This document shows, in pieces, positions 45,239 through 56,181 of a stretch of 64,000 nt of DNA. The notes under the pieces were generated by a model. The model was not told the origin of the DNA and searched no databases. It saw nothing but the letters and a program-made list of their open reading frames with translations. The stretch is from Ceratobasidium sp. AG-K. Its lineage: Eukaryota > Basidiomycota > Agaricomycetes > Cantharellales > Ceratobasidiaceae. The stretch is from contig JAWNGF010000009.1 of assembly GCA_037039685.1 (NCBI GenBank), forward strand, positions 992,001 through 1,056,000. The letters are read 5' to 3'. The translations under genes and the position numbers were made by a program. Position 1 is the stretch's first letter. Each line of letters starts with the position of its first letter.

Positions 45239-47326
45239 CTATTGATACATACTCTCGGTCGCAACCATGGCCTTGCACACCACTGTACTCTCAGGTAGCC
45301 TCCCACCACCAATCGCCCGCGTAGAGATTAAGCCGAGGGCCAGAGTGCACAGGATTTTGTCTACCTTTAGCCCACTTCGCGGCTCAAATTCTTCCTGCCA
45401 AGAAGGCTCGAAAGGTGAAAGCGGTTGGTAATAGGATTGGTAGAAATCCCCCAGCACAACAACATCGGCTTTGAGCATTGCATTCCAGTCCCAAGCGGTC
45501 TGGACGAGCTCCTTTAATTGATTGAATTGTTTATGCTCGAAATGGGTGTTGTGGTCCTCTCCGAAGAAGGAGACGATGAGGGTTGCGAAACCGCTCCCGA
45601 AAAAATCATTGGTGATCTTGTTAATAAGATGAGTTGTCGCGTCTGGACCTTCGCGATAGATGCTTTTAAAGCAGTTCGCGCGCCATTTGCCCGACGAAGC
45701 CTGGGGCTCTGAGTGCGAAACATGCTTTAGTACGGGCTAACAAGCATTAAAATGATCAAATACCTCGGAGTTGTATTTCATCATACATTAGCGCAATAGT
45801 TTTGTTGTGCGAAGGGTCGACACCGGGATGGAAAGGGCTGAATATGCGCTTACAGAGGTGAGAGCAGAGCAAGTAACGGATAGAATAATCGAGGAAGTCT
45901 TCAATCGCCATCCCTATGCCGGATGATGAAGTCACGAGGGAGGCTTGTCCGTCAATATGGGTAAATAATTTTTGGAGAGCGGGTAGGTCTTGAGCGTCCA
46001 AGGTCGTTACATCTCCGGGATCTTTGTCGAACATAGGTTTCACGTGTTTGTCAACTAGATATGCCGCAAACGAGCGACCGATGTCGCCGATACGACGGTT
46101 CAAATCTTTTAAAGCTTGGATGACCTCGCTTTGTTCAATATTTTCCTGGAGCGAAAGTTGAGATCGTAGGGACGAGCATTCTACTCGAGATTGCTGAAGC
46201 TTTTGTCGAAACGCGAGTGCTTCGTACCGCTGTCCAGCAAGCTCATTGTTGAGTTGTTTGTAGGCAACCTCGTACTGCTTAGCGAACAGCTGTTGCTCGC
46301 TCAATGCTGCCTCGAGCGAAGCAATCTTGGCGCGATATGGTCGCGCTGCTAGATCTTTCTCGCGCTGCAACAGCAACTTCATCGAGTCGGTTTCGTAGTA
46401 CCCCAAGCTAGCCTCGATAAAGCTCCGTAGATCGCGAGGAGGATCGCGCTGGATTCGTAGCCTGATAGGGTCCATAGTCGCGTATCTAGCCAATACGTTC
46501 GTGATGTCGCTTTCGTCCAGGTTAGAGACCATACTACGACCCACGTGCTCCTGAATAGGCCGGAAGACCGAGTCGACCAGCTTTTCGATGGACGTAACTA
46601 CTGAGGCCGAGTGCCCGGAACCGCCGGACCCGACTGGAACCACAAGGATAGTCAGATGTGGGAGACAGGACTTTCCAAGGATTCCTGATAGCACTTCCAT
46701 GGTCTGCCTTAGAGCTCTACTTTCAACCGAGTCGCCAGCGTAGTGGATGTATATAATCCCGGTGATCCCAGTGTTAAGCTTCCTGCAATTCCTGGAGTCA
46801 GTTTATGTAGATTGGTCGTTAGAAATAAAACATACTTGTCTAGTAAATAAGCGCAAATCTTTTCGAAAACTTCGAGGTTGCTTCGTTCTGGGTCATCGAA
46901 TCCCGGGGTGTCAATCAACTTGAATTTAAAGCCAGCCACCAACGCCCGCTTGGAGTAGACGTCTTTGGTATTGCCTGTCAGGTACGGCTCGGTACCCATG
47001 GGTGCACGGGCAGCATTGATAAACTAATGCACTACAGTAAGGAACCCGATTTTCTATGCAGGGGGAAGATAGTAGACGTACTTGCGCTTTCGGCGACCCG
47101 AAGCGGCCGAGGATTCTTAAGAAGAACGTCAATCATGGCTTTCATTGAATGCAGATATCGAGAGTTGTACTTACAGAACGGAAATGGGTGCTCCGTACTG
47201 TTCATTATGCTCTATTCTGACTGGTTCGGGCTCACCAGTCAGATACGTGCCCTCCTGCTCTGACAGAGTAGATTCGGACCCCACAACGGAAGAAATCCGT
47301 GTAAAGGCTCCATCAAGGAGGCCCAT
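45239..47326 (-). CDS. AIG1-like G-domain protein C with coiled-coil module; degenerate P-loop
   Basis: Exon 1 47175-47326 (MGLLDGAFTRISSVV), exon 2 47082-47115 (34 nt), then an exon starting at 47023. The G1 position reads ILGRFGSPKAQFINAAR: the invariant Gly before Lys is Pro and Ser/Thr after Lys is Ala, so nucleotide binding is doubtful. G3 is KLIDTPGFDDPERSN. ITGIIYIHYAGDS corresponds to the YLHR-like strand of AIG1/GIMAP-type domains; no TKxD motif is seen (LTILVVPVGSG instead). The C-terminal module has a long coiled coil (LRSQLSLQENIEQSEVIQAL), EDFLDYSIRYLL, IFSPFHPG, and after an intron EPQA..GKWRANCF. VVVLGDFYQSY and LGLISTRAIGGG precede the end TESMYQ. Likely cytosolic. Confidence 0.82.
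47082..47115 (-). other. 34-nt P-loop micro-exon of gene C
   Basis: Exon bounded by an AAG acceptor and GTACGT donor; it encodes ILGRFGSPKAQ plus the last base of the preceding Leu codon. Confidence 0.75.
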
Positions 47327-48131
47327 TGGATTGGAATAGCGAGAGAGGTTCTAGTTGGGGGTGGAGGATTGTGGGAGGCGGGATGACTGGAACTCATGGA
47401 AGGGAGGTGTCGGGTGGTTGTGACCAATTATACCGCGTGATCGCGGGGAACATCTTGCCGGTAAGCATCGGGTTTCCTAATTTGGTAACTGCCTTGAAAT
47501 GAACACAGTTTACCCACTATATGAATATGGTCCCGACGGACCATGCGTCATCCCATCAGTAGCACTTACAACCTGGAACGAATCGAATTGAAATGGCCAC
47601 ATATCTGTAGCTTTGCTTTCTCTTTCTGACTGTACCCAGCACGCCGTCTGGTTGGAGAAGCCGACCGAGCGGTGTCGGGCGAACGCCGGTAAGGCCAACC
47701 TGATACGCATTCACCCAGGCTCTGGATGACGTTGTCGATGATACATCACCTTTCTCACAAGAAATCACTTCCCATCGAGGTTTCTAGTCCCCGACTATTC
47801 CAGAGACGATCGCCAGGGAGGCGCGCGGATTCGATGTAGAATTCGAGCCAGCCTGGTCGCGAATTAGTTCAGGAATGATACAGGCCAAGGTGATGTACAA
47901 CGCGCTGGGGACAATGCGGACAACGAATACAGTAATGCCAACGCAGCATTGGCAGGGATGCTTCCTGTGTTCTGGTCTGTTGTTCGCTCGCCAATGAGGC
48001 TTGGTAGTCCATTAGAAGGTGAATATGACTGCGGGGTGCATTGCGGAGACCTAGTTATTGTACAAAAAATCACATGCGACTGGGGTTCGTGCCTCGGCAC
48101 CATCAGCCCTCCGTACGCCAATGAGCTAAGC
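47327..48131. other. Intergenic
   Basis: Upstream of GTPase C and downstream of Hsp70-like 2. No gene seen. Confidence 0.4.
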
Positions 48132-50550
48132 CTAATCATGCGCTTGTTCTGGTATAATGGTTGCGGCGCTAGTGCGTGTCGTCCCCTGTCGTCTTTGAGT
48201 GAGTTCGTTCTACTCAACAGCCAACGGATACATACCTGTTCTTCCCATTCCAGATACGCCTCCAACTCCGTCCCACCAAATCGTATACAGACGTCAAAGT
48301 GTAGGCGCCAATACATGGCTCCATGGGAACCTATCCTTGGCTGGAGGGCGCCACTAAGGTTCTTCAAATTGGCAGAAATAACGCAAGAGTTTTGGAACCC
48401 TGGAATTAGCTCGCCTTATATTTAGGGTCAGCTTTCAATCCAAGACCGGTTTTATTTTACGCACCCTCTTTATCCAGCATCCAAGTTGGTTCGCCATCTT
48501 TGGCATAAGAAACGAGCGTGACGTCGAAATCTTCTAGATCAGGATGAGGGGTAGAATAAGGACGAGAAAATGACTCCCGAGCCACGGCTTCAGTGTCAAG
48601 CACAACGCCCTGGACTTGATGCATTAGCTAAGGCTCAGAATATAGTGACACGCAAAGCCTAACCTTGGCAACAATTTGGGACCATCTGCCGCCAACCTTG
48701 TCGTGTCCGTCGGCAGAGGAGATGATCTCTCGACCGCGGTGATCAGGGATAACAGGGTTATAGCGAGCCGTGGTTTCAATCCCAAAGGACGAGCGGGGCG
48801 CACGCCCCATGACACTACTTGCAGCGCTCCAAATTACGGCGCCCTCAGCAACTGCCTTGGAACTGAAGGTGGGTCAGCACGCGTCCCAAGTAGAAGAGGA
48901 AATCGCACGTGGAGTCGTTCGTTAGGGTGATTTGGCACCCTTGACTGTCGTACTGATTCTGAAACTCCCGCCGCAGGTACGGGCTGTCTCCAAATCCTCC
49001 CACCAATAAGATATGCTTTAGGTTAAATTAGTCAATCGTCATCGAATTACGTAACGCGATAGGGGAAGACGCACCGAAACTGACAATTCCTTGATTTGTT
49101 GCTCCACGCTGGCCTTGATCTCGTCGACACAAACATCGAAGAATGATTTGACCACAGCTCTGTTACAAGTGTCAGTGTCGTAGATACTGGTCTGTATGAG
49201 TTCATACTCACCCAGGCAGCGTCATTCGTCCACGACGAGTTCTAATAGCCGCATTATTAACTCGTGAGCCAGCAATTTCGACAGTTTTGTCCTCTGCTGC
49301 GTCGCAAAAGTTGCGCTTTGCAGCATTCTCGAAGTCCTGGATCCCTCGTTTTGTATAGTCTTCTACATCATCCGCATTTATGCCCGCGTTTGTCAGTACG
49401 TTATGAATATGCCTCTCTGCTGCGGCGTTGACGAAGATCGCTCCTGCCTGCACGCCTGAAAAACACGTGAGCTCTGGAATTGGAATAGCTTTCGCCTAGC
49501 CTCAACTTACATGCCGAAGCTCGAGCTTCTTCTAACTTCAGCACAGGACGAGCTGTGGTGACAGAGTAGACGGTTGTATCTACGGTCGAACCTCCAGCGT
49601 CACAAACGGCAAACTTTGAGCCAGGCTTCGAGAAAGTGTGATATGAGCACGTGTCCAGAGAAACGATCACCATTGACTTACTTGAAGACGACTCCCAATA
49701 TTGGTATGGTAGATGCAAAAGTGTACCGACGCCTCTGCTTCAGTTACAAAGCGAACGTTGGCGGGCGCCGTGTCAGCCGTCGCGAAACCAGCTTTGACCG
49801 CCGCGGTCCGGAGGAATGTCTGCTCGCGGATTCCCCAGCCGTTGGGATGTGCAATAATAAACTGCATCGTCGCTCGGTGCTTTTGCCATAAGTTCCTGCC
49901 GTCTACGATACGATCTTCGAAATACTTTTGGGTGTGTTGGAGGAGATATCCCAAGAAATCCGAATAGACTTGTCGAAGTGAGACGCCAGATGGCAGTGCT
50001 GCATGAGAGGGTTAGTAGTTGATGCAGGAGTGGACAAAGGAACAAAGATGCATGTACCATCAAGCTTTAGATCGTGCTCAACCTTCATATCGTTTGGGTG
50101 TAGGTGTAATTTGAAGTGCTTGGCCAGTTGCCACCCATTGTCTTCAGCGCTATCCTCTGCCTCTGGGGTTAACGCCTCGGCCCCAAAAGATACGGCCTGC
50201 GGCGAGTTTTTCTCGTGGTTAGCTTGTGCCCCGCTAGTTGATCTACGCGATTACCTTTTTGTCGGAGTCATACCAAATGAGACTGGGTATTTTGCTTTGG
50301 AGATTATGGGCTTCTTGTCCTGGCCACTGTGTCACTCGTTGGATAGACTGGTCAATACCTAATACCCATAGCCGCTGGCATCAGTGAGTCCCAGGCTCGT
50401 AAGGTATCACGTACCCTTTTCGAGGAATGCAAATGCCACACCGCTCTGCGTTGTTCCTATATCGATTCCAATTACAATCTTGTCATCTCCCTCCCATGGT
50501 CCTTGGAAGGGTTTTGGAAAGGAGTTTATGGTTTCATTGAGAGTCGACAT
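48132..50550 (-). CDS. Hsp70-12-like actin-fold ATPase 2
   Basis: The start at 50550 gives MSTLNETINSFPKPFQGPWE; the chain ends SAATIIPEQAHD with TAG at 48132-48134. Motifs: IVIGIDIGTTQSGVAFAF (phosphate 1), FAVCDAGGSTVDTTVYSV (phosphate 2) and HILLVGGFGDSPYL (adenosine). Also HPNGWGIREQTFLRTAAV, FVTEAEASVHFCIYH and ASAC|VQAGAIFVNA. The final exons carry CVISANLKNLSGALQ and CIRFGGTELEAYLEWEEQ|GTTRT, with no substrate-binding domain. About a dozen introns interrupt it. It is the closest relative of the adjacent gene at 50855-53284 (same strand, 304 bp apart), pointing to tandem duplication. The nucleotide site appears intact. Confidence 0.88.
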
Positions 50551-50854
50551 TTCGGAGCTCTACGAATGACAGCGTGTGCAGAGTTTCGTAGGCTCACACT
50601 GGTGGTGGCTTTCGGCAGGTGGAGGACGCTTGCCTTAGCCACGCATCACATGACGTGGGTGCCACCACAACATACGCAAACAAAGTATAGCAACTGAGGG
50701 GGATTATGGTGAGACAAACTTGGACTTCAAGGTCAAGCAGTAAACTAGTTATTCAAGGTAAGCGGCAAATGTTCGATACAGTGCTGGATCAGTGAATCAT
50801 CGCGATTTTCGTCCGTAATGTACGGCGTGATTCCTTCTCCTGCTGAACGATAAT
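50551..50854. other. Intergenic, Hsp70-like 2 and 3
   Basis: 304 bp between tandem paralogs; presumed promoter of Hsp70-like 2. Nothing else seen. Confidence 0.4.
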
Positions 50855-53284
50855 TCAAATTTCAATTGCGTCTTCTGGCACGATGACTACCGGAGAACTA
50901 CGAGTAATGCCCTAGAGTGAATAGGTCAGTGATCTGGGTACACAGACTTCCATAAAAAGACACTAACGCTCTCTTTCCATTCCAAGTATGCTTCGAGTTC
51001 GGTGCCGCCAAAACGGATACAAACATCGCAATTCAAACTCCAGTACGCTCTGCCATGCATTCCTGTCCTCCTCTCCAGCGTAGCCTGGATGTTATCCAGC
51101 CTAGCACTAATCGTGCAGACTTTTCGGAAATTTGGCCTCATAACCCCTAGATTGGATATACTCAAGTGTTAGATCAAGCGGTGTCCTGGCACGGTGGAAA
51201 TACTCACCAAGTTCTTCCCATGCCCACGAAGGCTCGTCGTCACCGGTATAAGCGAACAGTTCCATGCTCAGTGAACCGGATTCTAAAGTAGGCGTGCTGC
51301 GTAGCACAATGAATTCTTTGCGGCAGATTGCCTCGGAATCAAGTGCCACACCCTGGAAAGGATTGAGCAAACGTTAAATCCAGGGTGCTCGGGACGGACC
51401 TTGTGTACGATTTGCGACCATGCTCCTGGAATAATCAACTGGCCGTTGGCGGAAGTAAAAGCTTCCCGCAATTGATGATCCCGCAACCAAGGAATGAATG
51501 GCACAGCGCATACCGCACCAAACGAGGAGCGGGGGGCGCGCGAGGAAACGCTACTAATTGTGTTCCAAATCACCGCGCCATCCGCAACGGCCTTGGAGCT
51601 GTTTTGCGATGTCGGTGAGCTATATGAAGAAGACATAATGTAGCGGCTCACGTAGAGTCATTTGTGATTGTAACCTGGCACCCTTGGGCTCCGTATTGCT
51701 TTTTGAACTCTTGGCGCAGGAAAGGACTATCTCCAAACCCACCTACAAGCAAGATGTACTTGCACTAGCATGAGAATGATTGTCGGTTCAGGAGGCTGAA
51801 ATAACGTACGGGGACAGTCGCGTCCTTGACTTGTTGGTCCACACTACTAATGATTTCTTTGGAGCATACCTCGAAGAATGATTTCATGATTGAGCTTAAA
51901 CAGACATTAGCACAACCGTATTAGACCTAAAGCAACACTCACCCAGGCAAGGTCATTCGACCTCGGCGTGTTCGAATCGATGTGTTATTAAACCTCGTAT
52001 GAGCAACAGTGATTGTATGCTCATTTGTCTCATCCTGAAACGCACGCTTTGCATGGCTCTCAAAGTCTTTAACTCCTGCTTTCGTATACTCCTCGATATC
52101 ATTAGAGGACAATCCAACGCTCGTAAGTACCCTCGCCAAGTACTTCTTGGCCTCGGCATCGACGAAGATTGCCCCTGCTTGCACGCCTATTCCTCTCGTA
52201 TTAGTGAATTCGCAGAGAGGCTGCGACGTACTCACAAGCTGATGCCCGTTTCTCCTCGAGCTCAAGAATTGGATGGGTCGACTTGACCGAATAAAGTGTA
52301 GTGTCGACAGTGGAGCCTCCAGCGTCACAAACTAGGAAATTGGTCCCAGACTATCACGGAGTTACGTCATGGCCATCGTACTCATGTACTAAGTAAAATA
52401 GGTGCGTACCTGCAGCCGGCTTCCCAGATTAGTATGGTAAATGCAGAAATGTACCGATGCTTCTGCCTCGGTCACGAACCGAATCTTCCTTGGCGCGCTC
52501 TCAGCTTGCGCGAAACCGGCGTCTACAGCTGCTGTTCGGAGAAAGGTCTGTTCGCGAATGCCCCATCCATTTGGGTGAGCAACCACAACCTCCATTGTAG
52601 GCCGATAACGCTCCCAAATTTGCTTTCCGTCCAGGATACGATCTTCAAAGTATGCTTGAGTGTGTTTCAGAAAGTATCCCAAGAAGTCGGAGTATATCCG
52701 CCGTAAAGGAACACCGGGTGGCAACTCTACAATAGTGGCATTATAGTGGTTAATCTGATACGCTCAAGTGTAATCTCGGTCTTGTAACTCTTACCATCCA
52801 ACTTCAAATCATGTTTGGCCTTCATATCGTTCGGATGCATGTGCAACTTGAAGTATTTTGCTAAAAACCAACCGTTGTCCTCGGCTTCCTCTTCGGCGTC
52901 GTATGAAAGCGCTTCGGCGCCAAAATACCTGGCCTGTTCGTGACACGTTGATTATCAAGGCCGTGTATATCAAAGATTGTATGCCGTACCACCCCGTCCG
53001 TATCGTACCAGACGATAGTTGGTATCTTTCCTTGCTGATTGTGAGCCTCTTGCCCTGGCCAGCTCGTGACGCGATGTATAATTTGGTCCCCACCTGCGGC
53101 TGATGCGTTAGACGCATGGAAAACACGTAGCGCGTCTACCGCTCTCACCATTTTGAAGGTACGTAAAGGCTACTCCACTCTGCGTTGTCCCAATATCGAT
53201 TCCGATGACGATTTTGCTTTCTCCCTCCCACGGACCACGGAAAGGTTTGGGAGTTGAGTCAATAGATCCTCGTAGTGAAGCCAT
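50855..53284 (-). CDS. Hsp70-12-like actin-fold ATPase 3
   Basis: The start at 53284 gives MASLRGSIDSTPKPFRGPWE; the last exon reads GITRSSPVVIVPEDAIEI with TGA at 50855-50857. Motifs: IVIGIDIGTTQSGVAFTY, FLVCDAGGSTVDTTLYSV and YILLVGGFGDSPFL. Also AHPNGWGIREQTFLRTAAV, RFVTEAEASVHFCIYHTN, KRASAC|VQAGAIFVDAE and VADGAVIWNTISSVSSRAP. The end region CDVCIRFGGTELEAYLEWKE matches its neighbours. It has no EEVD tail or peptide-binding domain. The head-to-tail arrangement with gene 2 and nearly identical motif spacing show recent duplication. Possibly a signalling or stress ATPase, by analogy with the HSPA12 group; unproven. Confidence 0.88.
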
Positions 53285-53819
53285 TGCTAGATATTTCTTG
53301 CACGTTTCACCCTACTTCAGACGGGTTCAAGGTAAAAACGTGTTTCCTCAAGTCAGGAATATGGGCTACCTTAGTGTAGAAAGTAAATTATTTTGTGCGC
53401 AGTGTTTATATAGCCGGAGTTAAGGAGGTGAGCAGAACGTCGAGGCGGCCACTTTGGTCCAAGAGACGAAGTGCGAGATAGCCACTCGTCCGCCACGTGA
53501 CGACAAAGCTCTGTTCAATTTCAAACCCCTGACGAGCCACATCCACCCTTTAAGCGCCACTGCAGTTTCTGATTATCCTAGCACTAGCATGTGCATGGAT
53601 ACGCATTGCATCCGATTTCGAGTCCCAAATGTGTACAATGCGCTATCCATATAAGGCTCTATTGGGGTTTTTCATTACGGGCTAATAGTGTACATGTTTA
53701 TCACGTCCGTATCCATATTCACCATACTATGTATCAAGGGTGGGATCTAATCGCAGATAGCAGAGCTACTCGTCGGATCAAAAAATACAGGAGGCTCGAA
53801 AAGCTATCAACAATTGACT
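53285..53819. other. Intergenic
   Basis: 535 bp; promoter of Hsp70-like 3 and 3' flank of GTPase D. No gene seen and no clear heat-shock element. Confidence 0.4.
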
Positions 53820-55925
53820 TTATTCGTACATGCTTTGAGTTGCAACTGTCGCCTTGCACACCGTCGTATGTTGAGGACGCTGACCGCCCCCTATTGCCCG
53901 GGTAGAGAACAAACCTAGAGCTAGTGTTCCTAAAATTTTGTCAACTTTGACACCTCTTCGAGGCTCAAATTCTTCCATCCACGCGGACTCGAAAGGAGTG
54001 TTGGGATCGTAGCACGTTTGATAAAAATCACCCAATACGATCACTTCCCCCTTGAGCATCGCATTCCATTCCCAAGCCATCTGAACAAGTTGTTTCAGCT
54101 GGTTGAAATGCTTTTCCTCGAGTTCTATCATCTGTTCCTTCCCAAAAAAAGACTGGATAAGCACCGAGAAGTTGCTATTGAAGAAATCGCGAGTGATTCT
54201 ATCAATATGCTCTGCAGTGATGTTTGGTGTTGCAGGACGGTAGATGCTCTTGAAACAATTAGCACGCCACTTGGCTGAAACAGCCTGTGGCTCTGGATTT
54301 TGACTTGATATCAGTTTAGTCGACGGTGAGTAAATTGAATCAAATACCTCGAAGCTGTATGTCATCGTACATGATGGTAATCGCCGCATTATGGGCGGGG
54401 TCGGCACCCGGATGGAATAGGCTAAAGATCTGCCTAGAGAGGTGGATACAGAGCAAACACCGGAGGGCATAGTCAAAGAAGTCTTCGACCATCATTCCCG
54501 CCCCGTTGTCAGAGGCAACAAGGGACGATTGACCCTCAACGTGACCGAATAGCCCTTTGAGCGCCGATAGATCTCGTCCATCCAAAGTGGTCACGTCTCC
54601 GGGATCCTTTTCAAAAATATGTTGCACATATTTGTCGACCAAGTACTCGGCAAAAGAGCGCCCAATGTCGTCGATATTACGGTTGAGGTCTTTCAGAACC
54701 TGAACTATCTCGCTCTGCTCAGTGTTTTCTTGCAGTTGAAGTTGCGAGCGCAAAGAAGAGTATTCGGCTTGTGTTTGTTGGAGTCTTTGACGAAGAGATT
54801 GGTTCTCCTCTCGCTCCCTTGCCAGTTCAGAATTGAGTTGCCGAGACGTGGTTTCATAATGTTTGAGGGCCGCCTTGTGGTCATCAAGAGAAATTTCAAG
54901 CGGCGCAAGTTTTGCGCGATAATGTCGCGCGGCAGAGTCCTTTTCGCGGTCAAGAAGAAGCTGTACTGAATTAGCTTCGAAGTAACCTAAATTGGCTTCA
55001 ATCTGGAGGCGAAGGTCGCGGGGAGGTTCGCGCTGAATATGGAGTCGTATCGGGTCCTTGGTGGCGTACCACTCGAGGATATTAACTACGTCACTCTCCT
55101 CCAGGTTCGAGACCATGGTGCGAATCTCTCCCTTGCGGGGCGACTGGAAGATAGAATAGGCAACAGCCTCTATCTCTGCAGCGATTCTGGCGGAATGCTC
55201 TGATCCCGTAGCATGTAATGGGACGACGAGAATAGTGAGACGCGAGAGCAAGTTTTTGCCGAGTATTACCCCAGACAGAACCTTCATGATTTGCCTCGTT
55301 GACCTGGCTTCGGGAGAATCGCCGGCATAATGGACGTAGACCACACCGCATATGCCATCGTCGCGCTTCCTGAAGTTGGCCGTACTATATTAGGTGATCC
55401 TTGGGCATGCAAATGAACTCACTTGTCAATCAAGTAATTGGAGATTTTTTCAAGCACATCAAGATTGCCACTTTTGGGATCATCTAAACCCGGCGTATCG
55501 ATCAACTGGAATTTGTATCCAGATATCAAGACCTGCTTGGGGGCGACATCGACATGGGCGTCCAGGGCCAATTCCGAACATGTACCTGCCGATGCGCCCG
55601 CAATATTAACGAACTAGCAATCGTGCACAAATTCGGTTGAGAGTATCTGGCGGGTCGGAGGCGAGAACCACATACCCTAGTTTTCGACGACCCAAACCGC
55701 CCGAGAATTCTTGTGGAGGATTAGTGTTACATAACGGAGTGAAAGTGGGAGAATACAGATTACACACAGGATGGGAATGATACGTGTATGTCGCTCTCGC
55801 GGATCGCTTACTGCTGGTTTGGCCTCGGTTTCTCCCTCACGTAAGGCAAGAGGTACCTCCACTGACGAACCAAAAATAGCCCCGCCTACCGCCCCCGACA
55901 CCCGTCGCAGTGTGTCACGGAGCAT
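53820..55925 (-). CDS. AIG1-like G-domain protein D with coiled-coil module; altered P-loop
   Basis: Exon 1 55768-55925 (MLRDTLRRVSGAVGGAIFGS), exon 2 55676-55709 (34 nt), then FVNIAGASAG. The G1 region is ILILGRFGSSKTRFVN: Lys-Thr is kept but the Gly before Lys is Ser. G3 is QLIDTPGLDDPKSGN, followed by GVVYVHYAGDS. The C-terminal module has a coiled coil (LRSQLQLQENTEQSEIVQVL), EDFFDYALRCLLCIHL, IFSLFHPGADPAHN and EPQAVSAKWRANCFKSIYRP. VIVLGDFYQTCYDP, LALGLFSTRAIGGGQ and the end ATQSMYE (TAA at 53820-53822) complete it. It is the closest relative of gene C. Location likely cytosolic; hydrolysis competence uncertain. Confidence 0.84.
55676..55709 (-). other. 34-nt P-loop micro-exon of gene D
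   Basis: Acceptor ACAAG before AATTCTCGGGC and donor GTATGT after ACTAGG; it encodes ILGRFGSSKTR. Confidence 0.75.
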
Positions 55926-56181
55926 TCTGATCTCGGGTCACGTTTGTGAGTCGTGGCAAAGTGGTTTGCTCTGGACGAGGAAAAAGCCCGAATATAAGAG
56001 TAAATGTCACGTGCACCTCGATGACCATATTGCCTGGCTGGTTCTCAGCAGCTTAGTTGTTGAAAAGCAACTTGACATGAAACAGCCCGAAGTTAAAATC
56101 AACAGATTCAAACACACATTATTATTGCCTCGCTCGGTTACTCGAATATACATAACTTTGTACAACCACCTGATGTCAACC

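Noticed and set aside
48743..48762. Sequence CAGGGATAACAGGGTTAT resembling the I-SceI homing-endonuclease site
   Set aside because: Two of 18 positions differ and it lies in the coding exon of Hsp70-like 2 (YNPVIPDH on the minus strand); no endonuclease or intron is nearby. Chance resemblance.
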